From: an uncultured Acetatifactor sp.
GTDB taxonomy: Bacteria > Bacillota > Clostridia > Lachnospirales > Lachnospiraceae
Assembly (NCBI GenBank): GCA_910577665.1
Contig: CAJTOJ010000001.1
Coordinates: forward strand, 321,027-385,026
Direction: 5' to 3'
DNA: 64,000 nucleotides
Part shown: positions 9,116-17,477 of the stretch, piece after piece
Layout: every line of letters begins with the position of its first letter
Position numbering within the stretch: the stretch's first letter is position 1
Notes under the pieces: model-generated
The model's input: only the letters and a program-made list of their open reading frames with translations
Databases searched by the model: none
Told to the model about the DNA's origin: nothing
Translations under genes and position numbers: made by a program

Positions 9116-10039
9116 CTAGACAAGCATCAGAAAAGCTCCCAGGTTCCCCCGTCTTGCGCCGCTGGCCCTGTGTGAAAACAGATATCTGCTGTTGTGGCAG
9201 GTGCAGATATCCGTAACCGCTGTCTGCCTTAAGGGAATGCCCACATGACACAGCAGAAGCAGGTTTGCCAGCCACAGATCCAGCTGGTATTTATCCGGCT
9301 GCCTGCCTGGTTCCAATACACAGGGCAGCCCTGGTACACTCCCATACATGCCGCTTTCCGCCACCATCTGGCGCTCTGCCTCAAATTCCCCATCCCATCC
9401 GGCAAACTGTTTTGCCACTTCCGCCCCCACCTCATAGCAGTCCTGGCAGATGGAAGGCCCCACTGCTCCCAGCAGATCCTCCGGCCTGGAACCGAACTGT
9501 TCCCCCATGACCTGTACCATGTGGACAGCCATCCTGCCGGCCGTCCCCTTCCAGCCGGAATGTGCCAGTCCCACTGCCCGGTGGACCGGATCCACAAACA
9601 GCAGTGGCACGCAGTCCGCATAGTATGTCACAAGGGCCAGTCCTGGCACGTCTGTCACCAGACCGTCCACATCCTGGTAGTCCCGCTGCCGGACAATGCC
9701 TTTGCCCCCATCCTCCTCTGTGACCCTGCGGATATTCGTGGTATGGGTCTGGTGGGATGCAACCATATTCCACAGCCCGCACCCCAGCACCTGGCCTACC
9801 CGCCTGTAATTCTCCTGTACCTTTTCCTGCTCATCTCCCCTGGAAAAGCTTAGGTTCATAGTGGCATAGTCCCCCTGGCTGACTCCTCCTGTGCGGGTGG
9901 TAACCAGATGACGCACCATACCTGTCCGCTCCAGGATGGGAAATGTCAGATATTCCAGTTCTCCACCTTCTGAAAGCGGATATCCGTTCTGGAGAAGCAC
10001 TTCCCCTCCCCGTCTTCCTGCCCGGTTGATTGGATACAT
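9116..10039 (-). CDS. pgeF: PgeF / YfiH family multicopper-oxidase-like protein (peptidoglycan editing factor)
   Basis: 307 residues of the YfiH/Cu-oxidase_4 family, whose members act as purine nucleoside phosphorylase/deaminase-type enzymes and in E. coli keep wrong amino acids out of peptidoglycan. The metal ligands are in place: His in SHQTHT, Cys in YADCVPLLFVD and His in GLAHSGWKGT. ATG 10039 is chosen over an upstream start because it follows GGAGGGAGGTAGGA and lies 2 nt after the yraN stop. It is the last gene of the long operon that begins with ylxM-ffh. The C-terminal ...GNLGAFLML is normal for the family. Confidence 0.92.
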   Translation of the reverse strand: MYPINRAGRRGGEVLLQNGYPLSEGGELEYLTFPILERTGMVRHLVTTRTGGVSQGDYATMNLSFSRGDEQEKVQENYRRVGQVLGCGLWNMVASHQTHTTNIRRVTEEDGGKGIVRQRDYQDVDGLVTDVPGLALVTYYADCVPLLFVDPVHRAVGLAHSGWKGTAGRMAVHMVQVMGEQFGSRPEDLLGAVGPSICQDCYEVGAEVAKQFAGWDGEFEAERQMVAESGMYGSVPGLPCVLEPGRQPDKYQLDLWLANLLLLCHVGIPLRQTAVTDICTCHNSRYLFSHRASGARRGNLGAFLMLV

Positions 10040-10041
10040 TC

Positions 10042-10401
10042 CTACCTCCCTCCTGCATGGGGAAACGCATTTCGGATCCACTGGATCTCCTCCCCCTGGA
10101 TGGCTACCACATCATACCGGATCCCCACCTGGCTTCCCACGTGATGGGTCGTCCGGTAATAGTCTGCCACCTTGCAGATCTGTCTTTGCTTTCTGTTGTC
10201 CACCGCCTCCGCCGCATAGCCTTTGTATGTGTCAGTCCGGTATTTTACCTCCACGAACACCAGATAGCCCTGGTGATATCCTATGATGTCAATCTCTCCC
10301 TGGCGGTTCCTGTAATTGCGCTCTACCACCTGCATCCCCTGCTGTTCCAGATAAACTGCCGCCTGGGATTCCTTCTCCATGCCTGTGGCCCTTTTGTTCA
10401 T
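10042..10401 (-). CDS. yraN: YraN/UPF0102 family protein (endonuclease fold)
   Basis: 119 residues matching UPF0102 over full length. The restriction-endonuclease-like core is visible: RNYRNRQGEIDIIGYHQG followed by VFVEVKYR, giving the E...D...ExK pattern of PD-(D/E)XK nucleases. In several families yraN lies beside rnhB, as here. Its start overlaps the stop of the upstream FlhB-like gene as ATGA, so translation is probably coupled. Biochemical role not established. Confidence 0.9.
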   Translation of the reverse strand: MNKRATGMEKESQAAVYLEQQGMQVVERNYRNRQGEIDIIGYHQGYLVFVEVKYRTDTYKGYAAEAVDNRKQRQICKVADYYRTTHHVGSQVGIRYDVVAIQGEEIQWIRNAFPHAGGR

Positions 10402-10694
10402 CTGCTTACCTTACCCTTCAGCTTATCCATGGAATCCACGAAGACCAGGATCTCCGCTACTACCTCATACAGTTCCGGAGGTATCATATCCCCGATCTCC
10501 AGGCGGGACAGCGTATCTGCCAGTTTGTCATCCCGGTGGATGGGCACGTCATTTTCCTGGGCTTTCTCAATGATCTTCTCTGCCAGGATACCACGTCCGC
10601 TGGCTATGACCCTGGGTGCATTGTCGGAAGGATTGTATTCCAGAGCGATGGCCTGCTTCAGCTTATTCTCTTTTCCCTTTTGGCCCTGTGCCAT
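10398..10694 (-). CDS. FlhB C-terminal-domain-like protein (YlqH type)
   Basis: 98 residues corresponding only to the cytoplasmic C-terminal domain of FlhB/YscU-type export switch proteins: AIALEYNPSDNAPRVIASGRG, then AQENDVPIHRDDKLADTLS, then IPPELYEVVAEILVFV. The autocleavage NPTH of true FlhB is replaced by NPSD, so self-cleavage is not expected. B. subtilis has the same stand-alone protein (YlqH) beside a FliK-like YlqG and rnhB, and the same order is seen here. No other flagellar genes occur in the window. ATG 10694 follows GGGGAG. Function unknown. Confidence 0.85.
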   Translation of the reverse strand: MAQGQKGKENKLKQAIALEYNPSDNAPRVIASGRGILAEKIIEKAQENDVPIHRDDKLADTLSRLEIGDMIPPELYEVVAEILVFVDSMDKLKGKVSR

Positions 10695-10752
10695 TCTTTT
10701 CTCTCCCCTTTACAACTTATTGTTGTCACAGTCTTGTAACCTGTCTGTGGCA

Positions 10753-12558
10753 TTATGTCCGTACATCAAAAGCCTGCCTGGAGAGCAGCATACCGCCTCC
10801 CTGCTGTAAAAGTGGCCAGATTCCGCTGTTTTCCGTGTTCTCTTCTGCCGCCTCCCCCCTGGTCTTCATGGAACAGGCACAGTCATATCCCCGTTCTCTC
10901 AGCCTGTCAGTAAGGATATCCATATGTGCCCCTAAAAAATCCAGCATCTCCTCATCCTGGACATAAAATTTTGTATTCACCTTACTGCTCTCCATGGACA
11001 CATACACGTCCAGAGGACCGATATGCTCCATGTCCAGATGCAGCAATGCACTGACCCGGCCCTCCCTGGCCGCCAGGTTCTTCTTGTTGGTATATACGTA
11101 CAATTCCCCGTTGGTGTCACCCTGCCGCAGGCGCAAAGGAATCTGTACATAGGCATACATCTGATTCACCTGGTTTAGGAAATCCACATTCTGGGACAGG
11201 TTTGTCACCGCCCGGAAAGCTGTGCCGGCGCTCTGACCGCCATTTTCCAGCGTCTGCGCCAGACTCTTCAGCTGTCTGTCCAGTCTGCGGTATAATTCCT
11301 GCACTTTCCCTGGATCTGCCACATCCTGGGGCTTCAGCATCCAGGAATCTTTCAGCCAGTTGGTCATGATCTCCTTAAATTCCCCACTGGAAACCAGTTT
11401 CTGGGCAAGCTGTCTGGCCTGCTCATTCCCGGCTGTCTGTAGCAATTGCCCTGTCAGTTGAAAAAAGGTATCCGGCCCCAGACTTCCCTGGGCAAACAGA
11501 CGGATCTGTTCTGCCATCTGGGAGACCTCCTGGGCAGGAAGCCCCGTCTGTCCCAACAGGTTGTATAGCTGATCCGCAAGAAATGCACGGGAAGCGGCTG
11601 TTAAAGTCCCTTCCCCGGCACCTTCTGACAGAACCTGGCTGCCGGGAACAGCTCCTGGATTCCCCATCCCATCTGCACCTTCCTGTACGCTTCCAGGCTG
11701 TAAGGAAATCTCCTCTTTTCCACTCCCTGCCCCGTTCACAAGGTCTGCCAGTTCTGCGTCCATCCCGGCTACAGTTTCTGTGAAAACAACATTTGCTGCC
11801 TGGCCTGCCCCATCCACGGCCTGCCCTCCCTGGAACAGCATGCCCGCTCCCGGTATCTTGTCTGCTTCCCCTGCAAATAGTGCAAACAACTCCTTGTACA
11901 CCCCCAGGGCTCCCTGTACATCTCCCTGGGAAAGCATACCTTCCAAAGCTTCCGGAAGGGCCTGGAGTACGGCTTCCATCCCTCCTTTCAACTGATGGGT
12001 CAGGTTCCGGTAAGAAATCATCTGGCTTACAGTGGATGGATTCACGGGGATGCCCATCTTGTGCAGATTCACCACATCGGAAATTTCTGCCTCCGGGTAG
12101 TTCATCACCTGCCGGTACATCTGTCCCAGTATATTCTTGTTTACTGACATTCCGGCCTGCATCATCTGACTGGTAAGACTGACTGTGGTATCGTTCACCG
12201 GCAGCCCTGCCATATCAATGGCTTTCAGTACTGTCACATCCGTGGATACATTGGTAAACAGCGGGCTTAAGGTCAGGGAACTGCCATTGTTGCGGACCTC
12301 AAAAGTCATGTTCTTCCCGATCTCCAGATTCAGATTCCGGTCCACCCGGGCCTGTAAGATCATATCATCTGACACTTTGATCTGCACTTCACTGCCGTTC
12401 CTGCCCACAATCTCCCCATGGATGGTCTGCCCTGGTACCATGGAATGGATCTGGCGGTTTACCGCCGCCGTATTCTGGGCAGGCGGCTGACTGGCAGACG
12501 GGGCACGTCCTGCATCTTCCGTATAGGTCTGACCTGCAAACAGTTTCGACAGTAACAT
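10753..12558 (-). CDS. FliK-like / YlqG-type protein of the rnhB-ylqG-ylqH cluster
   Basis: 601 residues, rich in Gln, Gly, Ala and Met. The N-terminus has a GQTIHGEIVGRNGSEVQIKV segment followed by LEIGKNMTFEV, a small beta domain. The middle is low-complexity and helical (about 180-340). The C-terminal ~140 residues (QIPLRLRQGDTNGELYVYTN ... LDVYVSMESSKVNTKFYVQD ... LREGRL-like end) match the hook-length control (FliK C-terminal) fold. Position between rnhB and the FlhB-like gene agrees with B. subtilis ylqG. Start ATG 12558 follows AGGAGG just after the rnhB stop. A role outside flagellar assembly seems likely because flagellar genes are absent here, but this is inference. Confidence 0.75.
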   Translation of the reverse strand: MLLSKLFAGQTYTEDAGRAPSASQPPAQNTAAVNRQIHSMVPGQTIHGEIVGRNGSEVQIKVSDDMILQARVDRNLNLEIGKNMTFEVRNNGSSLTLSPLFTNVSTDVTVLKAIDMAGLPVNDTTVSLTSQMMQAGMSVNKNILGQMYRQVMNYPEAEISDVVNLHKMGIPVNPSTVSQMISYRNLTHQLKGGMEAVLQALPEALEGMLSQGDVQGALGVYKELFALFAGEADKIPGAGMLFQGGQAVDGAGQAANVVFTETVAGMDAELADLVNGAGSGKEEISLQPGSVQEGADGMGNPGAVPGSQVLSEGAGEGTLTAASRAFLADQLYNLLGQTGLPAQEVSQMAEQIRLFAQGSLGPDTFFQLTGQLLQTAGNEQARQLAQKLVSSGEFKEIMTNWLKDSWMLKPQDVADPGKVQELYRRLDRQLKSLAQTLENGGQSAGTAFRAVTNLSQNVDFLNQVNQMYAYVQIPLRLRQGDTNGELYVYTNKKNLAAREGRVSALLHLDMEHIGPLDVYVSMESSKVNTKFYVQDEEMLDFLGAHMDILTDRLRERGYDCACSMKTRGEAAEENTENSGIWPLLQQGGGMLLSRQAFDVRT

Positions 12559-12569
12559 GGTGCATCCTC

Positions 12570-13331
12570 CTATATCTCCACAAAGTTCCCGATAAAGCTT
12601 TTCCGGTGAATGGGACAGGCGCCCAGCCTTTTCAGCGCTTCTATGTGGGCAGCACTGCCATACCCCTTATTCCCGGCAAAATCATATCCCGGAAACGCCT
12701 TGTCATATTCCTGCATCAGCCGGTCCCTGGTCACTTTTGCCAGGATACTGGCCGCACCTATGGAAAGGCTCTTGGCATCCCCCTTGATGATAGGCACCTG
12801 CCTGATGGAGATGCCGGGTATGGTTACCGCATCGTTCAGCAGCAGATCTGGTTTCGGATCCAGCTTGCCTACAGCTTCCCGCATGGCCTCATAGGTGGCC
12901 TGCAGGATATTGATCTCATCAATTCTCTCAGGTGTAGCATAGCCCACTGCCCAGGCAACGGCCTGTTCCCTAATCACCTCATAAAGCTCCTCTCTCTTTT
13001 TTTCGGAGAGCTGCTTGGAATCATTTATATACAGGATCCGGCAATCTCTGGGCAGGATCACCGCTCCCGCCACAACAGGCCCTGCCAGGGGGCCCCTTCC
13101 CACCTCATCAATCCCACAGATATAGGCGTACTCCTTATATCGCTCCTCATAAACCCGCAGTCCTTCTATGCGCTGTCTCTCCCTGTCCAGGGCATCCTGT
13201 CTCTTCCTGGCTGTCTCCACCAGTTTCTGTACCCCGGCCCTGGAATCCGCTCCATATATCCTTATAAATTCAGGCAGCTCATTCTCACAAGCTGCCTGTA
13301 ACTGTTCCTTTATCTCCCCGATACATTTCAT
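12570..13331 (-). CDS. rnhB: Ribonuclease HII
   Basis: RNase HII removes RNA from RNA-DNA hybrids and single ribonucleotides from DNA. The family signature CGIDEVGRGPLAGPVVAGAV carries the first catalytic Asp and Glu; later acidic residues lie in LLNDAV and in the SIGAASILAKVTRD block. An N-terminal ~70-residue helical extension precedes the core, common in Firmicutes RnhB. I prefer ATG 13331 (MKCIG) because GGAGGG then has correct spacing; the in-frame ATG 13337 would be only 2 nt from it. Part of the rbgA-lepB-rnhB segment. Confidence 0.93.
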   Translation of the reverse strand: MKCIGEIKEQLQAACENELPEFIRIYGADSRAGVQKLVETARKRQDALDRERQRIEGLRVYEERYKEYAYICGIDEVGRGPLAGPVVAGAVILPRDCRILYINDSKQLSEKKREELYEVIREQAVAWAVGYATPERIDEINILQATYEAMREAVGKLDPKPDLLLNDAVTIPGISIRQVPIIKGDAKSLSIGAASILAKVTRDRLMQEYDKAFPGYDFAGNKGYGSAAHIEALKRLGACPIHRKSFIGNFVEI

Positions 13332-13381
13332 TCCCATCCCTCCGTTGTGCCTGCCGGCACCTTCCAGAACACCCTGTTTCC

Positions 13382-13927
13382 CTACTGGTGCCTTAACACT
13401 CCGAACTTACTCAGCGGCCAGATCCGCAGCCAGGCTCTTCCTACAATATCATCCCTGTGGATGTTCCCCACTATCTCTGTGCGGCTGTCTGTACTGTTGT
13501 TGCGGTTGTCCCCCATGACGAAATACTCATCCTCCCCCAGGGTTACCGGTTCTACAGCGATTCCGATATTCTCTGGTTTGATGATTTCCCTGCCGTAACT
13601 TTCCTCCAGCACTTCCCCATTGATATAGATGGTTCCCGCCTGGTCTATCTGTACTGTCTCCCCAGGGAGACCGATAATGCGCTTGATATAGTATTTTCTC
13701 TCTTCATACTGGAAAGGAAATACAATGATGTCAAAACGCTCCGGATCGTTGAAACGGTATGTAATCTTGTCCACGATCAGGTTGTCCCCATCGCTTAAGG
13801 TGGCTTCCATGGAAGAACCCTCCACCGCAGTCCGCTGGCCTACAAAATGGATCAGACAGTATGTGATACACAGCACCCCCAGCAGATACAATAAAGTGCT
13901 GATCATCTCCTTCATGACTTTATTCAT
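13382..13927 (-). CDS. lepB: Signal peptidase I (first of two)
   Basis: 181 residues of type I signal peptidase, which cleaves exported preproteins on the outer face of the membrane. One N-terminal membrane helix (about 7-30) anchors it. Catalytic Ser lies in EGSSMEATL and catalytic Lys in YYIKRIIGLPGE; box E is GDNRNNSTDSR. ATG 13927 follows GGTGGAAAG; the frame is open a little further upstream but lacks a ribosome site. A second, more basic paralogue lies at 14846-15460 with rbgA between them, so two enzymes with different substrate preference are likely. Confidence 0.93.
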   Translation of the reverse strand: MNKVMKEMISTLLYLLGVLCITYCLIHFVGQRTAVEGSSMEATLSDGDNLIVDKITYRFNDPERFDIIVFPFQYEERKYYIKRIIGLPGETVQIDQAGTIYINGEVLEESYGREIIKPENIGIAVEPVTLGEDEYFVMGDNRNNSTDSRTEIVGNIHRDDIVGRAWLRIWPLSKFGVLRHQ

Positions 13928-13940
13928 CTTTCCACCCATC

Positions 13941-13958
13941 TGCGCGCTACGGCGCGCA
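13941..13958. repeat. Small perfect GC-rich hairpin
   Basis: Arms TGCGCGC and GCGCGCA enclose TACG, just upstream of lepB and downstream of rbgA. No T tract, so probably not a terminator. Resembles the palindromes at 5094, 29006 and 34106. Confidence 0.5.
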
Positions 13959-13989
13959 CCCAATTCAACCTTCTGCCTATCTGCGCACT

Positions 13990-14844
13990 TTAGCGGCTCA
14001 CAGGCTCTGGTCGCTCAATTGTGATCCTGCCAAGACGACCGCTCCTGAAATCTTCCACCAGGATACCTGCCGCCTTCTCCAGGTCTGCCGCATCCCCCTT
14101 CTTAAGGCATCCCCTGCCCCTGGCAATTGCCTCCAGGGTCTGCACTGGTACTTCCCCGCACTCCGTTCCATATCGTTCCCGGACTGCCTGTGGATAGTAC
14201 TTCCCCAGAACAGAGAGCAGGTCACAGGCCAGTTCCTCCATCTGGATGACCTCATCGTTCATGGAACCAATGAAAGCCAGATGCATTCCCACCTGGTTAT
14301 CCTGGAATTTCGGCCACAGGACACCGGGCGTATCCAGAAGTTCCAGGTTCTTGTGCAGACGGATCCACTGCTTCCCTTTGGTGACACCTGGTTTGTTCCC
14401 TGTCCTGGTGCAGGCCTTGCCCGCGAAGGAATTGATAAAGGTAGACTTGCCTACATTGGGAATCCCCACCACCATGGCCCGCACCGGACGGTTCACAATG
14501 CCGCGTTTTCTGTCCCGCTCCAGCTTCTGCCTGCACGCTTCCTGCACAAGCCCGCCCATGGACCTGAGTCCTGCACCTGTCCTGGAATTTACCTCCAGGG
14601 TATGGGCACCCTGTGCCTGGAAATAGTCCATCCACTGTCCGTTCCATGCAGGATCTGCCAGATCTGATTTGTTCAGCAGCACGATCCGGGATTTGTTCCC
14701 TGCCAGCCTGTCAATATCGGGATTCCTGCTGGCTGCCGGGACACGGGCATCCACCAGTTCGATCACCAGGTCAATCAGTTTTATATTTTCCTGCATCATG
14801 CGCATGGCCTTGGTCATATGACCTGGATACCACTGATAATTCAT
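13990..14844 (-). CDS. rbgA: Ribosome biogenesis GTPase RbgA (YlqF)
   Basis: 284 residues with the circularly permuted GTPase order: G4 (NKSD, about 58) comes before G1 (GIPNVGKST, about 127) and G3 (DTPG, about 172). RbgA matures the 50S subunit at a late step in Firmicutes. The start MNYQWYPGHMTKAMR is the family N-terminus. It begins 1 nt after the upstream lepB stop (TGAGATG), so the two are coupled. The location in the rplS-lepB-rbgA-rnhB series matches B. subtilis. Confidence 0.96.
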   Translation of the reverse strand: MNYQWYPGHMTKAMRMMQENIKLIDLVIELVDARVPAASRNPDIDRLAGNKSRIVLLNKSDLADPAWNGQWMDYFQAQGAHTLEVNSRTGAGLRSMGGLVQEACRQKLERDRKRGIVNRPVRAMVVGIPNVGKSTFINSFAGKACTRTGNKPGVTKGKQWIRLHKNLELLDTPGVLWPKFQDNQVGMHLAFIGSMNDEVIQMEELACDLLSVLGKYYPQAVRERYGTECGEVPVQTLEAIARGRGCLKKGDAADLEKAAGILVEDFRSGRLGRITIERPEPVSR

Positions 14845-14845
14845 C

Positions 14846-15460
14846 TCATTTTACAAATCCCATCCCCTGCTCTTCACAGGATGCATGGAACCATACCTTT
14901 CCTATAATATCTTTCTCGGACACCGGTCCGATATTGGCAGAGCGGCTGTCCTCGCTGTTGCCGGGGTTGTCCCCGATACAGAAGTACTCACCGCTATCCA
15001 GGGTAAATCTGTTGGCGGCAATCCCAGGGTCTATGAGTCTCTCCGTCACCCAGGGACTTGCCTGGCCGTTTACATACAGGATCCCTCCCTGGATCTCCAC
15101 CTGGTCCCCTGGTGTGGCCACAACCCGCTTCACATAATAGTGGGAATTCTCATTGCCATTCGGCAGGAACACCACCACATCCCCGGCCTTGGGGGAGGAA
15201 ATCACATAAAGAAAACGGTTGATGTATATCTTCTGTTCATTGTACAGGGTAGGTTCCATGGATACCCCTACCACATTGGTTGACATACCCAACAGGAAAC
15301 AGAGGACAGCTGCGATAAATACTGCTGTCAGGATACCGAATACCCAGCTGAAGATTTCCTTCAAAAGGGCGGAGCTGATTTTCCTGCGTCTCTTATAAAA
15401 GCTTAATCCTTTATTCTTTGCCATCCTCTTTCTCCGCAGTCTCTTTTGCCTTTTGGCCAT
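14846..15460 (-). CDS. lepB: Signal peptidase I (second copy)
   Basis: 204 residues. A strongly basic N-terminus (KRQKRLRRKR) precedes one membrane helix (about 36-60), then the protease domain: catalytic Ser in VGVSMEPTL, Lys in YYVKRVVATPGD, and box E GDNPGNSEDSR. It differs from the copy at 13382 in its longer basic cytoplasmic tail. It lies between rplS and rbgA in the same transcription direction and is probably in the same operon. Confidence 0.93.
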   Translation of the reverse strand: MAKRQKRLRRKRMAKNKGLSFYKRRRKISSALLKEIFSWVFGILTAVFIAAVLCFLLGMSTNVVGVSMEPTLYNEQKIYINRFLYVISSPKAGDVVVFLPNGNENSHYYVKRVVATPGDQVEIQGGILYVNGQASPWVTERLIDPGIAANRFTLDSGEYFCIGDNPGNSEDSRSANIGPVSEKDIIGKVWFHASCEEQGMGFVK

Positions 15461-15492
15461 CCTGCCGCAGATGCCAGGTCCGCAATGTCACA

Positions 15493-15522
15493 AGGGGACA
15501 ACTACATATGTAATTGTCCCCT
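15493..15522. repeat. Inverted repeat between rplS and lepB
   Basis: Perfect 9-bp arms AGGGGACAA (15493-15501) and TTGTCCCCT (15514-15522) with a 12-nt loop that is itself self-complementary (TACATATGTA). It follows the rplS stop by about 20 nt on the minus strand. There is no T tract, so RNA processing or partial attenuation is as likely as termination. Confidence 0.5.
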
Positions 15523-15543
15523 CAGCATTGCCGTAGGCCCGGC

Positions 15544-15891
15544 TTATCTCATAAGCTCTTTTACCTTTGCCTTCTTACCCACACGGTTCCTTAAGTAGTT
15601 CAGTTTTGCACGTCTCACCTTACCTCTTCTGACCACTTCGATCTTCTCTACATTGGGGGAATGTAAGGGCCATGTCTTCTCCACACCGATACCATTGGAA
15701 GTCTTCCTTACAGTGAAAGTCTCCCTGTTGCTGCCGCCTTGTCTCTTGAGCACAACACCTTCAAATACCTGGATTCTCTCGCGGTTGCCTTCCTTGATCT
15801 TGCCATATACCTTTACGGTATCCCCTACTGCAAACTCGTCAACGCTTTCCTTCAGCTGCGCAGCTTCGATTTCCTTGATAATGTCACTCAT
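15544..15891 (-). CDS. rplS: 50S ribosomal protein L19
   Basis: 115 residues matching bL19 end to end. Characteristic stretches are FAVGDTVKVYGKIKEG, RIQVFEGVVLKRQGG, SPNVEKIEVVRRGKVRRAKL and the basic C-terminus. L19 sits at the 30S-50S interface. ATG 15891 follows AAGGAGGCTCATA. It has its own promoter overlapping the end of trmD and a structured leader of about 95 nt, so it can be made independently of the upstream genes. Confidence 0.98.
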   Translation of the reverse strand: MSDIIKEIEAAQLKESVDEFAVGDTVKVYGKIKEGNRERIQVFEGVVLKRQGGSNRETFTVRKTSNGIGVEKTWPLHSPNVEKIEVVRRGKVRRAKLNYLRNRVGKKAKVKELMR

Positions 15892-15985
15892 TATGAGCCT
15901 CCTTCATAAAATGGATGTTCTTAATACTGTCCTGTGTTAATATCTGCCAGGATCCTGTAACAGAGGACCATCTTGTTTTCACAAC
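15892..15985 (-). promoter_or_regulatory. Structured 5' leader of rplS, possible L19 autoregulatory leader
   Basis: Between the predicted transcription start (about 15985) and the L19 start are two local inverted repeats on the minus strand: GGTCCT with AGGATCC, and TCCTG with CAGGA. Leaders that bind L19 are known in Firmicutes. Whether this one belongs to that class cannot be decided by eye. Confidence 0.33.
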
Positions 15986-15991
15986 ATTCAA

Positions 15992-16020
15992 ATTTTACCA
16001 TAGACAGTACTCAATTGCAA
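15992..16020 (-). promoter_or_regulatory. Sigma-A type promoter for rplS
   Basis: On the minus strand TTGCAA (16020-16015) and TAAAAT (15997-15992) are separated by exactly 17 nt. The -35 overlaps the trmD stop codon. The start codon is about 95 nt downstream of the predicted transcription start. Confidence 0.65.
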
Positions 16021-17477
16021 GGCTTTTTTTCCAGCCACCAGAAGGTTTTCCCCGCCTTGTAGAAACCAAGCTTCTCCTGCAGGACCTGGGAAGCCACATT
16101 TCCCTGTACCACATGTCCGTAAGGGATCCATCCCCGCTCTAACTGGCGGTTGACGCAGTATGCTTCCAGAGATCCTGCCAGTCCCTGTCTGCGGCAGCAT
16201 TCCTCCACATACAAAAAGCCTATGCTGCCTTCCCCATGCAGCCCCACAAATCCTCGCAGCACCCCTTCCACGAATGCTCCGTACATGGATCCGGACTCTA
16301 TCCTCTCCTGAAGATAAGACCGGTGTTCCTCCCCATAATGGGTGCACAGGTACTCTATGTGTTCCATGGTCAGAAGCCTGATATCCCTGTGTCCCACCGG
16401 CAAAGGCTCCTTTAAGGTATACAGAAACTGGCTGCACTGGTTGAAAATCCGGTATCCTTCCTTTTGTAGCAACTCCACCAATGGCTCCTGGTTCACCAGA
16501 CACCACTCTGTCTCCTCAGGAATCTTCCCTGTCAGATGTTCCCATCCCGTGGAACCAGATTCCCCCGCTGGCTCCTTTATCCTGTCACAGGCAGCCTCTG
16601 TCTCCAGCGCTGCCAAGGTTCTGCCACCATGCTGTGTGCACTGGAGTTCCAGCATACAGATACGGTTGTCCCTGTCATAGACCAGAATCTCCCCGTCCTG
16701 GTCTGCCAGGATCTCCCCCAGGCCCCTTTTCAGGCTCTCTGTCATGTGGATATGGTTGCGCTTGTCTCCGGACAGCCTGCAGATCAGCTGCTGCTTCCTT
16801 AAATATCTCTCATACAGATCTGGCCTGGCCAGACGGGTTCTTAAGACAGACTGTTCCAGACGCCAGGCTTCCACTTTCCTGTGATCCCCGGACAAAAGTA
16901 CCTGGGGCACACTTCTCCCATGCCACACCGGAGGCCTGGTATATTGGGGATATTCCAGCAGATCATTGTGAAAGCTCTCCTCCTGGGCAGAGAGGCTGTT
17001 CCCCAGGACACCGGGAAGCAGCCTTGCTGTAGCATCAATCATGACCATGGCGGCCAGTTCTCCGCCGGAGAGCACATAGTCCCCAATGGAAATCCTGTCC
17101 GTGACTACTTCTTCCAGCACCCTCTCATCAATCCCCTCATAATGCCCGCAGAGAAAGACCAGTTCCTCTTCCCTGGCAAATTCCCTGGCATACTTCTGGG
17201 TAAAAGGCTTTCCCTGAGGTGTCACATAGACTGTGCGCAATGCCTTCCCGCCGGTAACAGCCCTGTGGGCGTCATATACCGGCTGGGCCTGCATGAGCAT
17301 ACCGGCGCCGCCGCCGTATGGATAGTCATCTACCTGGCCGTGTCTCTCCTGGGTATATGTCCGGATATCTACTACGTCCAGGGTGATGACTCCCCTGTCT
17401 ATGGCTTTGCCCATAATGCTGTCACCCAGTCCCTGCCGGATCATATGGGGAAACAATGTCAACACATGAAATATCAT
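16011..17477 (-). CDS. trmD: tRNA (guanine37-N1)-methyltransferase TrmD fused to a GNAT acetyltransferase domain
   Basis: 488 residues against about 240 for ordinary TrmD. Residues ~1-235 are complete TrmD: MIFHVLTLFPHMI at the start, PYGGGAGMLMQAQPVY, and the trefoil-knot motif IGDYVLSGGELAAMVMID. This part makes m1G37 in tRNAs to prevent frameshifting. Residues ~240-488 are an extra region ending in a GNAT fold: RRQGLAGSLEAYCVNR matches the acetyl-CoA pyrophosphate loop and VASQVLQEKLGFYKAG the final GNAT helix and strand. ATG 17477 overlaps the rimM stop as ATGA; a longer reading is possible but lacks a ribosome site. The frame is continuous, so the fusion looks real. The substrate of the acetyltransferase part is unknown. 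Confidence 0.93.
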   Translation of the reverse strand: MIFHVLTLFPHMIRQGLGDSIMGKAIDRGVITLDVVDIRTYTQERHGQVDDYPYGGGAGMLMQAQPVYDAHRAVTGGKALRTVYVTPQGKPFTQKYAREFAREEELVFLCGHYEGIDERVLEEVVTDRISIGDYVLSGGELAAMVMIDATARLLPGVLGNSLSAQEESFHNDLLEYPQYTRPPVWHGRSVPQVLLSGDHRKVEAWRLEQSVLRTRLARPDLYERYLRKQQLICRLSGDKRNHIHMTESLKRGLGEILADQDGEILVYDRDNRICMLELQCTQHGGRTLAALETEAACDRIKEPAGESGSTGWEHLTGKIPEETEWCLVNQEPLVELLQKEGYRIFNQCSQFLYTLKEPLPVGHRDIRLLTMEHIEYLCTHYGEEHRSYLQERIESGSMYGAFVEGVLRGFVGLHGEGSIGFLYVEECCRRQGLAGSLEAYCVNRQLERGWIPYGHVVQGNVASQVLQEKLGFYKAGKTFWWLEKKPCN

